DNA of 64,000 nucleotides from Rhabditoides inermis (lineage: Eukaryota > Nematoda > Chromadorea > Rhabditida > Rhabditidae), in contig CAWZYM010000217.1 of the NCBI GenBank assembly GCA_963966185.1, positions 713,501-777,500 on the forward strand, given 5' to 3'. Within the stretch, counting starts at the first letter, position 1, and each line of letters starts with the position of its first letter. The position numbers and the translations under genes were made by a program. The notes under the pieces are model-generated. The model had not been told where the DNA came from. It saw only the letters and a list, made by a program, of their open reading frames with translations, and did no database searches. Below, piece by piece: positions 1 through 11,584 of this stretch.

Positions 1-385
1 CTGGAAATGTTGTTTGATGCTTGGGAAATGCTTACACAACACAGACAGATTCTTTGAATAAACCCTATTGCATCAATCAGACAATTGAATCAATAATTGA
101 TTGTGAGTGCGACGTCAACTGTGAGTACTTGCAACACACAAACCCAGCGTGTTCTGTCTCAAATTACAACTCAGTTTGTCACTTGCTAGGCAAACGATCA
201 AAGCGTCACCTCTATGAGGTGAAAACATCAATCAATAACAGAACATGCATCTTCTTCATGGATACCTTTTCATGTAATTGCATTCCGTGAACACACCGAT
301 CCCCGATCGATCCCTTTTTCTTCCGTCACCCCATGCCACGGGGTTTTCTCCGCGTTCGAAGTGTGTGGCAGGTAGCATGCTAGTC

Positions 386-440
<55 letters not shown>

Positions 441-619
441 CCTCAAGCTGTTTTCCCTCTTTCTCCCTCTCTCCATCCCTCCCTCCTACACATCGCTGCC
501 TCCGCAAGAAGAGGGGAGAGAGGGAGGGAGGCCTCTTGCAGTGTAACCCAGCCCCTGTGGATAAGACTCGCTGCTCTGCCCGCCCCCCTCACTTGAAGCA
601 GTCACTGTCTCCAGTCAAC
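1..619. other. Upstream region of the myosin light chain gene
   Basis: I see no convincing gene here. The stretch holds a (TC)n microsatellite at about 392-435 and pyrimidine-rich DNA up to the start codon. It probably contains the promoter and 5' UTR of the downstream myosin light chain gene. An 89-codon open frame at 21-290 has no splice context or recognisable motif. Confidence 0.5.
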
Positions 620-1983
620 ATGGTGAGTCCCTAATTCCATTCATGCAACTCGTAACACGACACTGCTAGAAGCATGTGAAGGTATAGCTATATCGAAATT
701 AAAACGTGCTTAAATTTTGCATCGACTTCCAAATCAGAAGTACAGTATCACGAAGAAACCCCGAATCTCAAAACGATCGTTTCAGTCCAAGGCCGCCAAG
801 AAGAAGTCCAGCAAGAAGCGCTCGGGATCCAGGTGAGTTAATCAATAATCCATCTAACAAATCGATAATCGGATCAATACTCCAGGTCCGAGTCGGGAGC
901 CGCGTCTTTCGACCAGAAGACCATCCAGGAGTTCAAGGAGGCTTTCGGAATCATGGACCAGGACAAGGACGGAGTCATCTCCAAGGTACGGTACTTTGAA
1001 GGATTACGGTAGATTGGCGAGACTATGTAACCAGAGAAATTAGATTTCCACAGTCTCCCAGGTAGCTTTTTTGTCACGAATATAGGCAGCATATTATCAA
1101 TGCGCGCAGTTGAAACCTTCGTTTTCATAGTTTTGATTGATATGATGATAATCAATACGACTCGTTCGATATGTGGCAATCGTATAGCCTGAGGGCATTG
1201 CGGGGGGAGTGATCGGGAGGCATCGATTACTTACAGCAGGCAACGGGTGTAAAGCTGCCAGCGGGCGCGGCATGAGAGGAGAGTGAGCGGGGCGAGATGA
1301 GAGAGCGCGAGAGAAACGAGAGAGAGAGAGAGAGAGAGATACGTTCTCTCTCTCACTCGATTCCTAGAACATCCCGGCCAAAACACTTTCGTCAATCACA
1401 CTGCAGTAACTTCAAAGTATGAATGGGCGCACATGGACAATAAACATACAAATAAACAAACAAGTGAACATCCGTCTCGTTTTTCAGTCCGACCTGAAGG
1501 ATCTGTACGCTTCGATGGGAGCTATCGCCTCCGATTCGCAGATCGACGCTATGCTCAAGGAGCCCAGCGGACCCCTCAACTTCACCACCTTCCTCACCCT
1601 CTTCGGAGAGCGCCTCACCGGTCAGTTACCCCGCCCACTCAAGCCACGCCCCCCCCCCTCCCCGCTCACCCCGCCCCCTTTCAGGAACCGACCCCGAGGC
1701 GACCATCGTCGGAGCTTTCGCCATGTTCGACAAGACCGACTGTGGAAAGATCTCGGAGGATCAGCTGATGAAGATCCTGACGAACAAGCGCGGAGAGCCC
1801 CTCGACGATGACGAGATCAAGGTGGGACAGACTGACAGACAGACAGACAGACATACAGACAATGACGTCACCATTCAGGCTATGCGCAAGGGCAACCCTC
1901 CCATCGAGGGAGGCCAGGTCGACTACAAGGCCTTCGCCCATCTCATCACTACCGGAGCCCAGGACGAGCTGGCCAACGCCTAA
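620..1983 (+). CDS. mlc-1/2-like: Myosin regulatory light chain (MLC-1/MLC-2 type)
   Basis: Muscle myosin II regulatory light chain, an EF-hand protein that binds the myosin heavy-chain neck and tunes contraction. Six exons: 620-622 (the ATG alone), 786-832, 886-985, 1488-1620, 1685-1821 and 1879-1983, giving 174 aa, the usual length. All junctions are GT-AG and in phase. The product starts MSKAAKKKSSKKRSG, with the basic N-terminus and S/T residues where light-chain kinases act. It carries the degenerate first EF-hand DQDKDGVISKSD, the motif LTGTDPEAT and the end ITTGAQDELANA, all as in C. elegans MLC-1/MLC-2. An AATAAA follows at 2056. A first coding exon of only the start codon is notable. 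C. elegans has two near-identical paralogues, so orthology to one of them cannot be decided here. Confidence 0.95.
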
Positions 1984-2055
1984 TCACTCTATCACTCTAT
2001 CACACCCTCTTTATCATCTGAATATCAATGTGTTCTCACTGACATCGAGACGCCT

Positions 2056-2061
2056 AATAAA
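2056..2061 (+). terminator. Polyadenylation signal of the myosin light chain gene
   Basis: AATAAA lies 73 bp after the stop codon at 1983, at a normal distance for a nematode 3' UTR. Confidence 0.7.
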
Positions 2062-2476
2062 ATGTATAAAAACTAGAGTGTTCGTGTTGCATGCCAGGTG
2101 TTGAAAAATGGCATATGTACTTACTGTATACTACGGAAGTTAGGGTTCGGGATACGACGATAAGAGCATTCAGAGCTTGCTTGATATCCTTGATTTCTCT
2201 CGTGTCAATGCTGCTGATACCAAGCTCCGACTAACCAGTTCAACCGATCATGATTTCCAGATTTCAAACAGACAACACAACTTTGAGGGAATTTGCATGG
2301 ATACGTAAAACAAAGTAGTTTCAAAGTTTGAAAGCAAAGCGATGAACTGTTTATCTGCTGAGAGCGCAAGGCAAATGTTAAAAACCGGGGAGCGCTATTT
2401 CTGATTTCTAGTAATGTAAGTGAAGTAAATGTAAGTGATAACAATCTCTCTAAGTGTAAGCGTGTCTGGATGTTGT

Positions 2477-5400
2477 CTACTTTCGGAGGGTGGTCTTCTT
2501 CTTTTTCTTGGGAGCTGCTTCCTTGGACGCTGTTTCCCTCCTCGCCGGAGCATCCGCCACAGGCTTCATCGTAGACGGACCAACCACCGTCTGCAAGAGA
2601 TGGCGTTAGAGGGGGGGGGAGAAAGAGGGAGACAGACCCACCCCTCCTCCATCGTCGCCCGTCGTTCCGCCGTCTCCCCTCTTCCTCTGTGTTCGATTCG
2701 CCTTCTTCTTCGCTCCTCCCCCTCCCTCTGTACCCGTCGTGTTCTGATCGCCTGCAGTGTTGCGCAACGCTTTCTGCAATATGCAAATGAGGGGCGACGG
2801 AAGAGATGTGCCACCTTCTTCTTCTTTACGGCGTCTTCGTCGGATTGTGGCTTCTCGTCTCCGCTCTCCACCGTCCTCGCATCTTCCACAGTCGCCCCGT
2901 CCGCTCTCCTGCGACCACCAGTACGACCGCCCTTCTTCTTCTGCAAATAGTAAAAAAAAGTAAAAAAAAAGAATAAAGTAAAGTTTAAAAAAAGTATAGT
3001 AAAAAATCCTTAAAAAAGTTCATGTGGCTACCTTCTCTTTCTCCTTCTCCTTGGCCTCCAACTCGACAGCTGCCATGATCGCCTGGTTGAACTTCTTGTT
3101 CATCGCGTCCACCTCCTGCTTGGACAGCTTCAGACGGCGCAGCTCCCGGCGCGAGTGCCTGAGAGGAATACTGTACGTGTGCGGGGTACGGTCACTCACG
3201 GTGCGGCAGCGTTGCGCGCCTCTCCCTCTCCCGTGTCCACCTGCGTCCACTCTTCGGAGTAGTACTGAAACAAAGTAGTAAACAAAAAGTATAAACAAAC
3301 TGAGTAATAGTAGTGAAACTGTTTGAGAACACATAATAAATCACCCTCGATTACTTCGCACTCTAGTACCCACCCCTTCCTGGTTTCGCTCCCGGTTCGG
3401 CTTGCGCTTGAGTTTGATCTTTCCGATGATGCCCACCCAGTCCAGCTTCCTCTCCAGGTCAACCTTCTCGTCACGAGCAATCTACAATTACCGTAACCCG
3501 GTTGCCTACAGTACCCAACTACCGTACACCCACCCCTCTGAGCATGCGCTCTATCTTGTCGTAGTCGGGTTCGTCTGCGAACTTGAGCTCGCGCACGTAC
3601 CGAATCACCCTCGACACACCACGCGGCATGTTCTTGTACATGTCAGACACTGCAAATCACGTTTCTGTTTCTATTTTCTTTGTTGTATTTCCTATGTCCT
3701 CTGTGTTCCTTTCCTATTCCTTTGTTTATTCCTTTATTTATGTTTTTTTATATTTATTATGTTATGATAATTATATATGCCAGTCTCACTTCTCTCCACC
3801 CACCAGTCTCCTTCATGAGCGCCTCCTTTCCGAGGTAGATCATCTTCCGTTCCTTCTGGTACTGCCACGGCAGAGCAGAGTCGTCGAACAGATCGATCAG
3901 CATGTACAGCCACACCTCCACGTCGTCCTGCAAGGGGGCGGGGCGTGAGTGGGCGGGGCGTGAGTGGGCGTTGCCTGACCTTCCTGCCCTGCTCGTCTCC
4001 CTTGTGACACGCGCGCGACGCCCACCGCAGCGTGCCGAGGAACTTTACCTTGTTTCGCGCAGGGCTGAAAAAGTACCGTATACCTAACTATCACCGTAAC
4101 TAGTACGAATACCAACATGTGTTTTCCCTTATCGTCGAGGAATCGTTTGGCGATTCCAAAGTCGAGCATGTAGATGATAGCCTCGCGGTCGTTCGGTCCG
4201 ATGGCGAAGTTCTGAGCGAGGGTACGGTAGGTACAGTAATCTCCTAACTACCGTTTTCTGCTAATGAATACAGTGTTCCTGTCTACCGTATACCTGTCCT
4301 TTGATGTCCCTGTGCAGCCATCCGAGCTTGTGAAAGTCTTTCACAGCCTGTAGAGTCTGGATGCCAATCTGGAACGCGGTACTCTTCCTGAAAAGAAAAA
4401 AAAGTAACTAACATTCAATTTACCGTACCCCGTACTCACGTGAAGTTTGTCTGGAGCACATTCTTGCGGATCGAATCGATACACTTTCCGACCAACTCCA
4501 TCACTACGAACTTGAAGTCGGTCGTTCGACCCTGCGATTACGGTGATTTACAGTAACCAACTCGATTCACCGGAAGTATACCTTGTCGATGCACTTGATG
4601 AAGTGGTCGCGATCCTTGGCGTTGGTGCAGTCCATCAGAATCGTCACCTCGAGCTGGAAATCAGTCAATATACCGTAAACATATCCACAGTATACCTTCA
4701 ATGTCTCCTTCTTCACCGTCAACACCTCAGTCTTCATCGCGTAGCGCTGAAGTTCATTGTACATTAACAGTAGTTTCACAGTATTCTAAATGAAATACTA
4801 CTGTATCTACCGTATACCTCATAGTCATCCATGTTCTCGATCCGATACACATCGCCGAATCCTCCCGAGCCGAGTAGCCCAGTCACCTCGTATCTGACAG
4901 TGGTAAAATCACTTATCGTATATGATATGTCAGCTTCCATAGTTTGCACCCGGCTGTTAATGTTTTGCACATCCTTATTCAAACGGTTTCTTTCGAGAAT
5001 GTCTGACCATCTTCTCCCCCTTCTTCCCTCACTTTCTAATCTAAATATATAGTTTATTACCGTGTTGAGTACTTAACATGTGCATCATAGGAAAACATAA
5101 CAGTGCTTACGGTAGGATAGTGAAATAGGAAAAAAAAGGAAACATTCAAAGATCAAAGAGTAGACAATAAGCAAACTACAAATGTCGAATTTTAGACAAT
5201 GGATGCAAATGGGGATTGTCTACTAAGTGGGATTTCACGCTACTGGTAATCGTGAGAAGAAAATCTTATTTCTCTTTCCGAGCATGTCTCTCAGTCTGCT
5301 ATCCCCCTCCCGATCTCCTCTCTCCGTCCCCTCACTTCCTATTCTCTGCCTCCACCACAGTCCCATTCGGCACCAGCAGCCGTCCCTTCAGCGTCGTCTT

Positions 5401-5687
5401 CGGCGCGTTCGCCCCCTTCTCCGCCGACGGCTTGTCCGACGACGTCGGCTTCTCGTTCGACAACTAGGGATACGGTAGCTACATGGTTACGGTAGGCTAC
5501 CGTATACCTTGCTCTTGCCGAACATGTCGGCGTTGTTGTTGGCATCCTTCTGCTCCACCTCATCCCCAGCCGAGTTGTCGTTCACGACATCCTAGAAGAG
5601 AGGGGTGAGCGAGAGAGAGAGGGGGGTGGAGAGAAAGAGTGTGAGAGAGGGGGGAGAGAGAGAGCTCACCTCTCCTGAAGAAGGCAT
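2477..5687 (-). CDS. TTBK-like (CK1 group) protein kinase
   Basis: Serine/threonine kinase of the CK1 group, tau-tubulin-kinase-like subfamily, which is strongly expanded in worms. Seventeen exons in transcript order: 5687-5670, 5591-5508, 5463-5336, 4893-4818, 4746-4696, 4653-4582, 4531-4440, 4387-4294, 4211-4117, 4064-3980, 3927-3804, 3649-3534, 3481-3374, 3264-3200, 3158-3032, 2940-2815, 2590-2477. All phases agree and give 524 aa. Visible: a hydrophilic N-terminus (1-75), glycine loop GSGGFGDVY (85-93), ATP lysine in YAMK (107), catalytic loop HRDIKGQN with Asp201, DFG at 222-224, and FLGTLRW followed by GRKDD in place of APE, typical of this subfamily. The C-terminal third is basic and low-complexity, ending KKKKKTTLRK. 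Catalytic residues are intact, so it is probably active. Substrate unknown. Confidence 0.88.
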
Positions 5688-5705
5688 CGTGACGTCTCCG
5701 AGTAC
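5688..5705 (-). other. 5' UTR with splice or SL trans-splice acceptor of the kinase gene
   Basis: Reading on the minus strand, a TTTACAG acceptor ends at 5706, 18 nt before the ATG at 5687. In nematodes such a site so close to the start codon may accept a spliced leader or close a 5' UTR intron; the sequence alone cannot separate these. Confidence 0.45.
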
Positions 5706-7429
5706 CTGTAAAGGGGAGATGAACGGAGGAATCGAAGGAAGTGGGGGAAGGCATGTAGCCAGGTATCCAGGGGCAGGGCTTACCTCCCTAGCGAGTTTTC
5801 TGCGTGGCGTCGGCGCGCGTTCTGTCCTCCTCTCACCCTCACTCCACCCCACATCATTTCTCTCCAGACACATCGTCGCGCTCTCTATGCACAATCGAGC
5901 ATGCTAAAATTCTGGCTATTCACAAAGTATCCCATCGTTTTGTCACGCGCTGCCCCCACGGGAGTAGCGCATATAGTTTTGCGAGTGTGACTCGAACGTC
6001 GCCTATGCTCCCGGGGGAGACTTGACTTATGACAGTTGACCGAACAAGGACGGAAGCAAGAACTCACTTTGTCTCGCGGCTGGCGCTAAATGGCGGGGTT
6101 TGATGGGAACAGTTGTCCTCTGACTCTTGTCCCTGACCCTCTCATACGCGCACACTCTCTCGCCGCACTCTCACTCCACTCACTCGCTACACCAATCACC
6201 CGGGTTGATCCGACAACCCAAATGTTATCTTAGCATCGCTGGGATGTTAAACCGCGTTGCGAGCACCGGCTGACATGCTTACACAACCCCTTCAGCCTGG
6301 CGGCCCGCCATATTCCAGCCCTGTTTGTCCTCACTCCTCACCTGGCTGCCCTAATTACAGTATCCGTGTGTAATTTGCATAATGAAGATGTTTTGGCGGT
6401 GTGTTGGCGGCGGGACGCTTTGAGCGCATTCGAGCCGATGCTAATCATCGCCTCGATTAGCCGCCATTACCTTGTGCGAGCGAGTGGAAACAAAAGGAGA
6501 GAGATGGGGAGGGGGGGGGAAGGTGTACGGTAGACTCACATCGCCATATTGCGCTCGTCACTCGCAAGGTACGCTCGTGTTATGCAGATGACGCTACTAG
6601 TGTCACTCGATTCCCTATGCATCCCATTGTTTGTGTACCTGTCCGGATTGAATTCCCATGTAGTATAGGTTTCACACCTATCTCTGCCCCTCTCCGCTCC
6701 GCGCACTCTTTCATCCGCCTCGATCGCTTTTTGTTTCGACTGGCGCGCCAAGTGTGACAACCTGTGATTACCGTACTCGTTCACCTTCCCACAGGTGAAT
6801 CTCCGAATTGTGTACAATTACGTTTTGACAATCCTTTGTCGCTCGCTCGCTCGCCGGTTTCTTTGCAGTTGTGACCTTTTGCGGTTCGCGATCTGTCAAT
6901 CGTGTTTCAATGGTTCTCTCTCTCTCTCCCTCCTACTGACCGTATCCAGCGCGCAGTCTCTTTTGCGTAACCCGATATGATTTGCATGCCTCTCCCCTTT
7001 TCTATGGCCCGTGACCCTATGATAAGAGTGAGAGCATTGATCGATATCGAATAGGTGTTATTTGTGATGATGTGAGATGTGTGAGTGAGATTGCGGCAAG
7101 GTGACATTTTCTCACCCTCTCTCTCTCTCTCGTATCCCTGTCATGTCAGTCTTCCCGCGTCGTCTTTTTCTCCACAATCATCCCACGCTGTCTTCAGTAG
7201 TCTACAACTTTCATCTCACCTCGGCATTTTTATGAACGATATTTTCGTTCAAGTGCTCGTCCTATTTTCGATCAGTCGCATAGTTCGGCTTCATATGTTC
7301 ATATCAATCTAATTCCACTTGTCAATATCGAGACTAGTTCATTCTAATGCACTTGTAATCAACTGCACTAATCCGTTCGCTTTGCGTTGTATAAGAGTAT
7401 AAGTGGCTCTGGAATTCCTATTTTTAGTG
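5706..7429. other. Intergenic region between divergent kinase and TGF-beta genes
   Basis: About 1.7 kb between two divergently transcribed genes, with GC-rich and CT-rich patches and no open frame with a coding signature. It probably holds both promoters. A TTTTTAG acceptor-like site ends 2 nt before the ligand gene's ATG at 7430, compatible with trans-splicing. Confidence 0.5.
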
Positions 7430-8200
7430 ATGCGTTGGTTAGTACTGCTAATACCCCTGCTCTCCTTGTCACTGGCGGAGCAGCACTCCTCCTCCTCCTC
7501 CTCCTCCTTCTCCTCCTCTCGTCCGACGGAGGAGCAGCTTGGAGTGTTGCAGGAGACGGTGAAGGTGTTGATGGACTTCGACCAGCTGCCGGAAGAGGAA
7601 CATGGTCAGTTCTCTCGTCTGTCTCATCTGTCCGAGAAATTATGTTCTTATGCATTCGTGTTTCAGGCGACCGCCCCTTCTCGCGTACCTCTCAGAAGGC
7701 GATGCACTACATGAAGAAATTATACAAGGTACGAGCGCTATCTCTCTGTCTCTGTATCTCTCTGTCTCTCTGGCTCTCTGTCTCTCTGTCTCTCTGTCTC
7801 TCCCTCCCTCCCTCCCTCCCTCCCTCCCTCCCCCCCCTCTCTCTCTCCCACAGCATGTGTGTCCAGGAGTTTGCTGGTGTCGGCTCGCACGCCGATGGAA
7901 ACGTCGTTCGCAGCGTCGCCCCCTTCAAAGGTGAGTGTTGTGAAACATATCGTCATTGAAACGTATTCCTTTGTGAACATCTTGTGAACATGTTTTGATA
8001 TCATTGAATCACCTGTCGATTGGAGTGTGATGCATATTGTTATTGAAACGTAGCCCCTCTCTTTCTCTCGTCGCACTTGTTTCTCCCATGTGTTACATCC
8101 CCAGTTCATGGGTACATTAGCATTTCCTCCCTCTCTCGATAGATTGATGAGAGGAACATGGCATCACAACGGGGGATGATCGAGCGATCAAAGGCGCCGC

Positions 8201-8257
<57 letters not shown>

Positions 8258-8324
8258 GGGAGAGAGAGAGAGAGGGAGAGAGAGAGAGAGGGAGAGAGAG
8301 AGAGAGAGAGGGAGAGAGAGAGGA

Positions 8325-8361
<37 letters not shown>

Positions 8362-8385
8362 GAGGGAGAGAGAGAGGGAGAGAGA

Positions 8386-8427
<42 letters not shown>

Positions 8428-9829
8428 CGTTTCCTGCAGATGAGCTGGAGGATGGCAGCGAGGTGATCATGTTCGACATCCGCGACCTCAAGAAAGCAGA
8501 CAGGGTGAGTCGGAGAAACTTTTTTGAGGAACACACTTTGTTTGTCCACCGATACCGATACGACTTAGACAACCAATCTGTATCTATGAAAGTACTGGAT
8601 CTGTGGATACTCCTTCAAACGTCATACAAACGCAACGTGTGACTGTTGCCATGCAGGTGTTGCGTGCGGAGTTGCACATGTCTGTGCGCGGTCGACACGC
8701 GCCGCAGGCCACCATCATATGCCAGCACGACAGCTGCGAGAACGGTACGCTCTCTCACTCTGTGATTGTACTTTGCATACCTATGTGATTGTGTTGCAGA
8801 GGACTCCCTTCTGGTGCAGACTCATCGAGGCGGGGGCTCCGTCGTCTGGGACGCCACCCTCCCCATTGCCAGGGCGCATGCTAGAAACAATACTAGGATC
8901 GCACTCAGGGTGAGATACTTGTTCTAGTAGTTCTAGACAGTATAACGTGGAATACATGATCACACAGGTCGACAAAACTATAGTAATAGAACAATAAGTC
9001 CTTCAAGTAATATGGCGGTTTTGATTGTGTGTCATACACTCGACGTGAAGCACTCTTTTCGTTTCCAGTTCACTCGCCTGGATGGAAAGCGTACGCGTCC
9101 AGTGCAGCAGATCATCTCGCGAGCCACTCCATTCCTCCTCGTATTCGCCCGCTCCAACAACGTCCTCGACGACCGGCGCATTCGAAGACAGGTCGACCTG
9201 CAGCAGAGGAGGAAGAGGGAGACCGGTACGCACACGTCGTAGTACTTGTGGCTCATTTGTTCAGGTTATTTCGAGTACTCTGGCGACGCGACCAAGTCGA
9301 CCACTGCTCGCGTTCCCGATGAGACCAAGCTGCGTGAGCATCTCTCGCAGTGGAGAGAGAAGGGCCCGCTCGGACTCACCACTCATAAGAAGAGGAAGGT
9401 TTGTGGGAAACCGATGTTTTGAATTATGCAAAACTTGTAAAAGTGAACTTAGATAGGGGCGAAATTACATCGACATTGTTGTTCAGATGAACTATTCAAT
9501 CGTCATCGTTCTTTGCGGTAGCGGGAATCGAACCAGCGACCTTGCGATTGCTGGCAGCGCGCGCTAACCACTCGGCTATTTGCAGATGTCTCACCGCAAG
9601 CGAATGGAGCGACTGAGGAAAGACCCGTGGTATGGGTTTGGAGTGGAGGAGGATGAAGATGTGGCGACAACGACACCTGCTTCGGATCTCGACGTGTTCC
9701 TTCTAGATGGAGATGAGAACAAACAGAAGGTTAGAAAGATAACATCACTTGCAATACCGCTTCTCTCACTCACACGACCAGTAGTCAACGAAGACTTCAG
9801 TTTCTTTCTAGATTCAAATATTTATAAGA

Positions 9830-9868
<39 letters not shown>

Positions 9869-10249
9869 TTGCATTGTTTGCAGCTGTGCGGTCTGAGCTC
9901 TCTCCGCATCGACTTCGCGGAGGTCGGCTGGCGCGACTGGGTGATCGCCCCGAAGTCCTTCGAGGCAGGCGTCTGCTCCGGACAGTGTCCCTTCCCCCTC
10001 CCGCCGGTACGTTTCACAACACATGTACAAGATGCATAACACTCTGTGTTTCAGGAGGTGCGTCCGTCGAACCACGCGCTGCTGCAGTCTGTGCTGGGCC
10101 CGCAGCCGGCCTCGCTTCCCTCCGCCCCCGCCGTATGCTGCGCCCCTGAGAGAATGGACTCGCTCACCCTACTCTACTTCGACTCCCACGGAGGAATCGC
10201 CATGAAGACCTTCCCCCAGATGGTCGTCTCCAGCTGTGCATGTCTCTAG
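7430..10249 (+). CDS. Secreted TGF-beta/BMP superfamily ligand
   Basis: Secreted dimeric growth factor of the TGF-beta superfamily. Eleven exons: 7430-7604, 7667-7728, 7867-7930, 8440-8504, 8657-8744, 8800-8909, 9069-9225, 9265-9398, 9586-9729, 9884-10006, 10055-10249; 438 aa, all junctions in phase. Start chosen at 7430 because it gives a clean signal peptide (MRWLVLLIPLLSLSLA) and follows a TTTTTAG site; an in-frame ATG at 7403 is less signal-like. The prodomain contains the BMP-type motif AELHM. A furin site RRKR is at 235-238, with a second basic run (HKKRK...HRKR) at about 281-291. The cystine-knot domain (334-438) has all seven cysteines (335, 364, 368, 402, 403, 435, 437) with VGWRDWVIAP and CPFPL, but ends CACL rather than the usual CxCR/S. 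Subfamily not assigned. Confidence 0.92.
8203..8430. repeat. Interrupted (GA)n tract in intron 3 of the TGF-beta gene
   Basis: About 228 bp of almost pure purine: GA dinucleotides interrupted by GGGA units in irregular phase. It lies just before the acceptor of exon 4. Long ORFs on either strand here are simple-repeat artefacts. Confidence 0.9.
9421..9580 (-). repeat. tRNA-derived SINE (family 1, copy 1) in intron 8 of the TGF-beta gene
   Basis: On the minus strand the segment begins with an A-box (TAGCCGAGTGG) and a B-box (GGTTCGATTCC) spaced as in a tRNA, followed by a tRNA-unrelated tail. The tail shares the block around AGATAGGGGCGAAATTACAT with a second copy at 11042-11190. The T-stem and acceptor stem do not pair properly, so this is a tRNA-derived retroelement, not a tRNA gene. 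Its head ends about 5 nt from the exon 9 splice acceptor. Confidence 0.8.
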
Positions 10250-10474
10250 TAGCTGTACTCTCCTTCCAGTTCTTACCAACGATCTTACTCTTACTATTGA
10301 AACCGCATTCACCTAGTCATTCTACTGTATTTTTTCTCTTTGATCTTCCTTTCTCCGTTCTGTAGTATGTGACCTCTTTTCTCACAGCTTTATTCTGCTC
10401 GTCTTCCAACGCATTTTATTATAATTATTAATATTGTTGATTGATAGTGACACGTTGATAAAGTAATATCCAAA
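10250..10474. other. Short convergent 3' intergenic region
   Basis: AT-rich spacer between the stops of the TGF-beta ligand (+) and the secreted protein gene (-). It contains minus-strand AATAAA motifs at about 10389-10394 and 10415-10420. Confidence 0.6.
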
Positions 10475-10718
10475 TTAGGCATGCGTGATTTTGATGGAGA
10501 TAAATCTTCTAGCCTCGAGAAGGTCTAGCATGCTGCCGGTGCAGTGACACCGGAAACGGTCCAGGTAGTTCCACTCGTTCTCTGAAATGTATGCACACGT
10601 GTGGTTGAAAGATATCAAAACGTACTCAGCTGTTCGAGGTACTTTCCGAACATGCGCTGACCAACGCTCATCATCACCGAATCGAGTGGAGGGAACGCGT
10701 CTTCGAGAGGGTCTGCAA

Positions 10719-10752
<34 letters not shown>

Positions 10753-11584
10753 TCTCTCTCTCTCTCACCTTCGAACACATGCATGTACTCCTCCGGGTTT
10801 CCCTCCTCCTCCCCAGCCCCTATAAGTGACAGCAGCCGGTCCATGAGAGTGAACTTCTGAAATGTACAGGATAAGAAAAAGACATGAACGTATCGAACAC
10901 GAGCCTTCTCTGTTTCCTCCCTGGTGGCAGTAGGTAGCCGTCCGATGAACCGACCGTGTCCCGCTGGCATCAGTGGATGAACGGGCACGTGTGGGCGGGG
11001 CTAGAACATCTCGGTTACTGTATTGTGAAATCGAAGTCCTTGAATTTCGCAAAACTCCCAAAAAGTTGAACTTAGATAGGGGCGAAATTACATCGTCAGC
11101 TGTTCGGACACTATTCAATCGTCATCGTTCGAGGAGTGAGGGAGGAGCGAGCAGCGAGAAAGCAGCGCGCACTAGCCACTAGGCCACAGGGTGATTGCAC
11201 GTAAAAGAGTCAAAAGCTGCCAGAGTCAATAGCTGCCAACACACCGCGAGTGCTGGGACAATCACAACACAAGTTTGCTTTCCAGCGCATCATAGTCCAA
11301 GAAGGAGGAAGGACCCTACCGTAGTAGTAGTTGTTGTTGTGGTCGTTGTGGGAATCAGCTCCACAGGCATCCTTCCATGCTGGTCCATCACGAAACAGTC
11401 ACACGCATACGTGTTCTTATCTGCAAAGTGGTTACTAGTAGACAGAATCATACTAGTACATACCTGCGTTCCACCTGTACTGGTAGGATGCTTCCATCAT
11501 CCTCGCAGTTTGAAGCAGAACAATCGAGAACAGCGAATTGAAAGCGACCATTCCAGAGAGAGAGACTAGTCGCACACTGATCAT
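10475..11584 (-). CDS. Unrecognised small secreted protein
   Basis: I do not recognise this gene. Six exons on the minus strand: 11584-11464, 11420-11320, 11000-10890, 10856-10769, 10712-10626, 10581-10475; 204 aa, all phases agree. One donor (after 10890, GTTCAT) is weak and gives a ~33-nt intron, so exon 3 is the least certain. Residues 1-26 form a signal-peptide-like hydrophobic start. Then follow a CDC pair, ten consecutive threonines encoded by ACN codons, a basic/proline stretch, an acidic stretch (GEEEGNPEE) and a C-terminal segment with a CHC pair. The four cysteines could form two disulfides. Alternative upstream ATG at 11647 would lengthen the N-terminus. Intron 2 carries a SINE. 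The gene is tail-to-tail with the TGF-beta ligand and head-to-head with the transporter cluster. Confidence 0.65.
11042..11190 (-). repeat. tRNA-derived SINE (family 1, copy 2) in intron 2 of the 204-aa gene
   Basis: Shares the GCGAAATTACATCG block and the ACTATTCAATCGTCATCGTTC tail region with the copy at 9421-9580. The minus-strand A-box (TGGCCTAGTGGC) is preserved, but the B-box is degenerate. Older or more diverged than copy 1. Confidence 0.75.

Noticed and set aside
256..634. Frames across the upstream TC tract (83-118 aa)
   Set aside because: Simple-sequence artefacts; the real start of the downstream gene is at 620 and splices in another frame.
2205..2786. 193-aa minus-strand frame overlapping the last kinase exon
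   Set aside because: It reads the kinase's last exon in the wrong frame; the splice-consistent frame ends at 2477.
8106..8572. 147- and 151-aa minus-strand and 102-aa plus-strand frames rich in Ser/Leu/Pro or Arg/Glu
   Set aside because: Translations of the interrupted (GA)n tract in an intron.
9515..9580. Possible tRNA gene on the minus strand in a TGF-beta intron
   Set aside because: T-stem mismatch, no pairing acceptor stem, and a tail shared with another copy at 11042; SINE instead.
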